NCBI GenBank assembly: GCA_024686055.1
Contig: JAIBDV010000109.1
Coordinates: 1 to 8,460 of the forward strand
DNA: 8,460 bases
From: Neptuniibacter sp.
GTDB taxonomy: Bacteria; Pseudomonadota; Gammaproteobacteria; Pseudomonadales; Balneatricaceae
Direction: 5' to 3'
This document shows positions 5,156 to 8,460 of this stretch, piece by piece. Every line of letters starts with the position of its first letter. Position 1 is the first letter of the stretch. Below the pieces are notes generated by a model. That model saw nothing but the letters and a program-made list of their open reading frames with translations, did not search any database and was not told where the DNA came from. The position numbers were made by a program, and so were the translations under genes.

Positions 5156-6201
5156 GATTCGGGCTCACGCTCTGGTGTGTTTACCTGACACAGCTCACGC
5201 AACACACTGGTGGCAAAGGCACCAGAGGGTAGAGCAAACTCAATGACCCATTGTGAGTCAGACTCCTGGTGCGCTGCAAGTTCAGCGGGAAGTAAACGTA
5301 ATGCACGGCGCTCCTGATTCAGGCCGAGGTTTTCCAGTCCATCCAGCAGGGCTTGCCAGGGGGCCAGCAACATCCGCTCCCAAAGTCGGGACTCGCCCAC
5401 CGACATGGGCTCACCCCGCCCCCACATTGGACCGGTGAGATGCAAATCCACGGCTTCAAGGCGTGCCTGCAATGCCGTCAGGTCTTGTTCCTTATCCGCA
5501 CTGAAGCAGCTATGACTGCCCGCCAGCATCAGGGCATCACCGGGCTGAACCTGCAACCAGTGCCCCTGAGTGATCCGTTGTGACAGTAGATAGTTAAAGA
5601 ACCAGGAACGGACCGCTGAGATATACAGGCCTTTTTTGTGGCGCTGGCGTTCTTTCAGCTCACCGTTAATCAACGCTACCCCTTTGCTCAGGTTACCCCA
5701 GTCAAAGCCAAAACGCTGTTCACCAAAGTAGTTCGGCACACCACTGCGAACCTGCTCGATTCGCTCAGCCAGCTCCTGCGGATTACTGACATTGCGCAGA
5801 CGCAGTTTAAAGCGATTGCCCTGTAAGGCACCCAGCCGCAATTTTTTACCGTGACGGAGCGCCTTGAGTACCTGGATCGTGTCACTGTTAAACAGTGTCC
5901 AGTCAACCTCACTTTTGATCGGCACTTTGACACTGAACCACTGTTCGGTGACCGCATGGCGATCTTTCTTACCGGCGTAGCCAACTTCACGGGGAGTGGT
6001 ATGGCAAAAGCGCGCCAGTTTACGGGCTACCCAGTCGGTGTTCTCGCCGGTTTTTCGAATGTAGACAAAAAAGTGTTCGCCTTCACCATCGGGCTCGAAC
6101 GGTAGCTGTTCGAACACCTGAAAGTCTTCAGCTTCGGTGCGGATATCGGCCGTGCCAACAGGCTGACCATGCAGGTAGGTAAAATCAGTTGGAAACTGCA
6201 T
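5152..6201 (-). CDS. truD: tRNA pseudouridine(13) synthase TruD
   Basis: Converts U13 of tRNA-Glu to pseudouridine. The 349 residues match the family's usual length. The catalytic aspartate is D80 in VGYAGKKDRHAVTEQWFSV (73-91), at the same number as in E. coli TruD. PNYFGEQRFG (156-165) opens the TruD-specific insertion, and a C-terminal FALPSGAFATSVLREL block returns to the catalytic fold. The ATG at 6201 is the only reasonable start: a TGA lies in frame six codons upstream. Its ribosome binding site is weak (GAGAGA, too far upstream). The end overlaps surE by four bases. In E. coli and Pseudomonas, ispF normally stands next upstream; here the neighbour is ftsB, 56 nt away. Confidence 0.97.
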   Translation of the reverse strand: MQFPTDFTYLHGQPVGTADIRTEAEDFQVFEQLPFEPDGEGEHFFVYIRKTGENTDWVARKLARFCHTTPREVGYAGKKDRHAVTEQWFSVKVPIKSEVDWTLFNSDTIQVLKALRHGKKLRLGALQGNRFKLRLRNVSNPQELAERIEQVRSGVPNYFGEQRFGFDWGNLSKGVALINGELKERQRHKKGLYISAVRSWFFNYLLSQRITQGHWLQVQPGDALMLAGSHSCFSADKEQDLTALQARLEAVDLHLTGPMWGRGEPMSVGESRLWERMLLAPWQALLDGLENLGLNQERRALRLLPAELAAHQESDSQWVIEFALPSGAFATSVLRELCQVNTPEREPES

Positions 6202-6257
6202 CGGGGTACTATTCTCTCAGCCAGGCCAGCCTGGACCATCATTCTAATTGAGCCTGG
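6202..6257 (-). other. Short ftsB-truD spacer where ispD-ispF are usually found
   Basis: Only 56 bases separate ftsB from truD. On the minus strand CCAGGCTGGCCTGG (6234-6221) can form a small 5-bp hairpin with a four-base loop, without T-tract. AGCCTGG occurs twice on the plus strand (6228-6234 and 6251-6257). No gene remnant of ispD or ispF is recognisable. Confidence 0.6.
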
Positions 6258-6545
6258 TTAATCACGTGTTGGCGGGTCCACCAGCTGGTAAAAGGTCTCC
6301 CCTTTACGGATCATCCCCAGGTCGTTTCGGGCGCGCTCTTCCAGCGCTGCCTCACCTTTTTTCAGGTCAAGCACTTCTGCTTCCAGTTGCTTATTACGCT
6401 CACCCAGACGTGCATTGTCGAGCAACTGCAGCTCAACCTCCGCCTGTAACTGCCAGTTCTGGCGCAGATTAGGCTCCCCCAGCCAGAGACGATACTGTAA
6501 TGCGCTCAACAGAATGAGCAATACCACAATCAGCCAACGATACAT
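6258..6545 (-). CDS. ftsB: Cell division protein FtsB
   Basis: Small bitopic divisome protein which forms the FtsQ-FtsL-FtsB complex that signals septal peptidoglycan synthesis. The 95 residues are typical. One membrane helix (about 4-20, LIVVLLILLSALQYRLW) follows a very short cytoplasmic end; a coiled coil fills about 30-65 (ending in NKQLEAEVLDLKKGE), then comes the conserved EERARNDLGMIRKGETFYQ (69-87) used for FtsQ contact. The order of N-terminus and helix implies a periplasmic coiled coil. AGGG (6555-6552) six bases before ATG is the likely ribosome binding site. It lies next to eno, as in Pseudomonas, but after a strong terminator; so it should have its own promoter, or depend on read-through. 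No convincing promoter is visible in the 42 bases left. Confidence 0.95.
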   Translation of the reverse strand: MYRWLIVVLLILLSALQYRLWLGEPNLRQNWQLQAEVELQLLDNARLGERNKQLEAEVLDLKKGEAALEERARNDLGMIRKGETFYQLVDPPTRD

Positions 6546-6587
6546 AACCGGCCCTGCTCTGTTACGTTAGTACAACGGCGGAAGGCA

Positions 6588-6613
6588 AAAAAGGGGGCCG
6601 AAGCCCCCTTTTT
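6588..6613 (-). terminator. Strong intrinsic terminator downstream of eno
   Basis: On the minus strand GGGGGC (6608-6603), loop TTCG (6602-6599), and GCCCCC (6598-6593) form a perfect stem closed by C-G around a UUCG tetraloop, an especially stable RNA loop. A TTTTTT tract (6592-6587) follows directly. The flanking A-run (6613-6609) can extend the stem. It begins 13 bases after the eno stop codon and ends before ftsB, so it should end most pyrG-eno transcription. Confidence 0.93.
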
Positions 6614-6626
6614 ATCACTGCCAGGC

Positions 6627-7922
6627 TTACGCCTGACCTTTAATCTCGGACAGACCGTTGTAAACAGCCTTGTCAGCCAGTTCTTCCTGGATGCGCAGCA
6701 GACGGTTGTACTTGGCGACGCGATCAGAACGGCACAGGGAGCCCGTCTTGATCTGACCGGCAGCGGTGCCCACTGCCAGATCAGCAATGGTGGTATCTTC
6801 AGTTTCACCGGAACGATGAGAGATAACGACCGTGAAGCCAGCATCTTTAGCCATTTTGATCGCATCCAGTGTTTCGGACAGAGAGCCGATCTGATTGAAC
6901 TTGATCAGGATGGAGTTACCAATGCTCTGCTCGATACCACGGGCCAGGATTTTAGTGTTGGTCACAAACAGGTCGTCACCGACCAGCTGTACACGGTCAC
7001 CAATCTTACGGGTCAGGCTTGCCCAGCCATCCCAGTCAGACTCATCCATACCATCTTCGATGGATACGATCGGGTAAGTATCTGCCAGTTTCGCCAGGTA
7101 ATCACCAAAACCTTCCGCATCGAATACCTGACCTTCGCCAGCCAGATCGTACTTGCCATCTTTGTAGAACTCGGAAGATGCACAGTCCAGCGCCAGGGTC
7201 ACATCTTTACCCAGCTCGTAACCGGCATTATCGACCGCTTCCTTGATAACAACCAGTGCTTCTTCGTTGGAACCCAGGTTCGGGGCGAAACCACCTTCAT
7301 CACCCACGGAGGTGCTCAGGCCACGGCCTTTGAGTACCGCTTTGAGGGCATGGAAGATCTCAGCACCACAACGCATCGCTTCAGAGAAGCTGGTGAAGTT
7401 AACCGGCTGAACCATGAACTCCTGGATATCAACGTTGTTATCCGCGTGCTCACCACCGTTGATGATGTTCATCATCGGTACCGGCAGGGAGAACTGGCCT
7501 GCGGTGCCGTTCAGCTCAGCAATGTGGGCGTACAGTGGCATACCTTTTTCGATAGCCGCTGCTTTAGCCGCAGCAAGAGAAACCGCCAGGATCGCATTCG
7601 CGCCCAGGTTTTCCTTGTTTTCAGTGCCATCCAGCGCCAGCATTTTGTTATCCAGCGCACGCTGCTCAGTCACGTCCATACCCAGCAGAGCGTCACGGAT
7701 AGAGCCGTTAACCGCTGCTACTGCTTTGAGAACGCCTTTACCCAGGTAGCGCGCTTTATCACCATCACGCAGTTCCAGCGCTTCGCGGGAACCGGTAGAG
7801 GCACCTGAAGGTGCACAGGCGGACCCCATCACACCGGAGGCCAGGATAACGTCAGCTTCAACAGTCGGGTTACCGCGGGAATCGAGCACCTCGCGGGCTT
7901 TAATATCAGCAATAGTTGCCAT
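6627..7922 (-). CDS. eno: Enolase (phosphopyruvate hydratase)
   Basis: Glycolytic enzyme that interconverts 2-phosphoglycerate and phosphoenolpyruvate; cytosolic, Mg-dependent, also a degradosome partner in E. coli. The 431 residues are full length. The N-terminal capping domain starts IKAREVLDSRGNPTVE (7-22) and has the mobile loop SGASTGSREALELRD (39-53). The barrel domain carries the general acid E209 (GDEGG), the metal ligands D246, E289 and D316, the base K341 (KFNQIGS), H369-R370-S371 and K392. GGAGTGA (7934-7928) five bases before the ATG supports the start. It follows pyrG after 25 nt, so both are likely co-transcribed, and a UUCG-loop terminator follows. In Pseudomonas kdsA stands between pyrG and eno; here it does not. 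Confidence 0.98.
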   Translation of the reverse strand: MATIADIKAREVLDSRGNPTVEADVILASGVMGSACAPSGASTGSREALELRDGDKARYLGKGVLKAVAAVNGSIRDALLGMDVTEQRALDNKMLALDGTENKENLGANAILAVSLAAAKAAAIEKGMPLYAHIAELNGTAGQFSLPVPMMNIINGGEHADNNVDIQEFMVQPVNFTSFSEAMRCGAEIFHALKAVLKGRGLSTSVGDEGGFAPNLGSNEEALVVIKEAVDNAGYELGKDVTLALDCASSEFYKDGKYDLAGEGQVFDAEGFGDYLAKLADTYPIVSIEDGMDESDWDGWASLTRKIGDRVQLVGDDLFVTNTKILARGIEQSIGNSILIKFNQIGSLSETLDAIKMAKDAGFTVVISHRSGETEDTTIADLAVGTAAGQIKTGSLCRSDRVAKYNRLLRIQEELADKAVYNGLSEIKGQA

Positions 7923-7947
7923 TTAGCTCACTCCAAAAATACGCGTA

Positions 7948-8460
7948 TCAAGAATTCTGGGCAGTCGCCTGGTAGCTCAGCGCCGCATCAATAAAGCCGG
8001 TGAACAGACCGTGACCCGCACGTGGGCCAGAGGTGAATTCAGGGTGGAACTGACAGGCCACAAACCATGGGTGGTCTGACACTTCAACCACTTCAACCAG
8101 CTCGCCATCAACGGAACGACCCGCAATACGCAGTCCTGCCGCTTCCAGCTGAGCAACGTAGTTGTTGTTCACCTCAAAACGGTGACGGTGGCGTTCGGTA
8201 ATCTCGGTTGCACCGTAGGCGGTCGCCGAGGTAGAGCCTTCTGCCAGGTGGCAAACCTGTGCACCCAGACGCATGGTGCCGCCCAGATCCGTGCTTTCGT
8301 CACGTACTTCGACATCGCCCTCGGACGTCGTCCACTCGGTAATAAGACCAATCACCGGATGCGCACTCTTGGGTTCAAATTCGGTAGAATTGGCGCCGAC
8401 CAGGCCCGCCACGTTGCGAGCGTATTCAATCACCGCAACCTGCATACCCAGACAGATCCC
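7948..8460 (-). CDS. pyrG: CTP synthase, C-terminal glutaminase domain (partial)
   Basis: This is the C-terminal 170 residues of CTP synthase, which makes CTP from UTP, ATP and glutamine. The part seen belongs to the class I glutamine amidotransferase domain that releases ammonia from glutamine. The window edge falls in the nucleophile motif: the first codons read GICLGMQ, with the catalytic Cys as third residue (8454-8452). The catalytic His and Glu are in CQFHPEFTS (about 8067-8041). SDLGGTMRLG-type sequence (here TDLGGTMRLGAQ) and RHRHRFEVNN are further PyrG-specific blocks. The synthetase domain lies outside the window. The ATG at 8445 is internal and not a start. It probably forms an operon with eno. 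Confidence 0.97.
   Translation of the reverse strand, partial: GICLGMQVAVIEYARNVAGLVGANSTEFEPKSAHPVIGLITEWTTSEGDVEVRDESTDLGGTMRLGAQVCHLAEGSTSATAYGATEITERHRHRFEVNNNYVAQLEAAGLRIAGRSVDGELVEVVEVSDHPWFVACQFHPEFTSGPRAGHGLFTGFIDAALSYQATAQNS

Noticed and set aside
4715..5188. 157-codon open frame antisense to surE
   Set aside because: Fully overlaps the well-supported surE and the truD end; the product is low-complexity and unlike a protein.
6546..6587. Promoter for ftsB (TTGCCT near 6588-6583 with GTAACA or TACTAA)
   Set aside because: The -10 candidates match at most three of six positions or have wrong spacing; not supportable.
6816..7808. 330-codon open frame on the plus strand, antisense to eno
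   Set aside because: It lies fully inside the enolase gene, resembles no family I know, has no ribosome binding site of note, and is the expected effect of biased codon use in a highly expressed gene.
1..8460. Mobile element, CRISPR array, toxin-antitoxin or defence system
   Set aside because: All space is taken by conserved household genes; no transposase, integrase, direct-repeat array or unknown gene cluster is seen.

Overview
The window is a core-genome segment of a gammaproteobacterium. Its gene order (mutS-fdxA facing rpoS-nlpD-pcm-surE-truD-ftsB-eno-pyrG) is the one known from Pseudomonas and marine relatives, so a Pseudomonadales/Oceanospirillales-type organism is likely; genus cannot be set from sequence alone. 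Every gene is an intact, well-conserved household gene except mutS and pyrG, which are cut by the window edges. No mobile element, CRISPR array, tRNA, rRNA or phage gene is visible, and no stretch over 300 bases lacks a gene.

Layout. Positions 1-769 hold two plus-strand genes: the 3' end of mutS (mismatch repair) and fdxA (7Fe ferredoxin). All other genes are on the minus strand. Read in their own direction (right to left) they are pyrG (3' part) and eno, then a very clear UUCG-loop terminator, then ftsB, truD, surE, pcm, a DUF368 membrane protein of the polyprenyl-phosphate transporter family, nlpD and rpoS. From truD to nlpD the genes overlap or lie 2 to 21 nt apart, so they form a tight operon. 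fdxA and rpoS converge at about 770-829 with three inverted repeats in a row; the best terminator for rpoS lies inside the fdxA coding sequence.

Function. pyrG and eno serve nucleotide synthesis and glycolysis. The second cluster combines cell division and envelope work (FtsB in the divisome, NlpD as amidase activator, DUF368 as likely undecaprenyl-phosphate recycler) with stationary-phase and damage functions (RpoS, SurE, Pcm) and tRNA pseudouridylation (TruD). Compared with well-known relatives, ispD-ispF are missing between ftsB and truD, kdsA is missing between eno and pyrG, and the DUF368 gene is added between pcm and nlpD.

I do not see an undescribed biological system here. The points most worth a second look are the rpoS terminator buried in fdxA, the DUF368 gene placed next to nlpD, and the loss of ispDF from its usual site.
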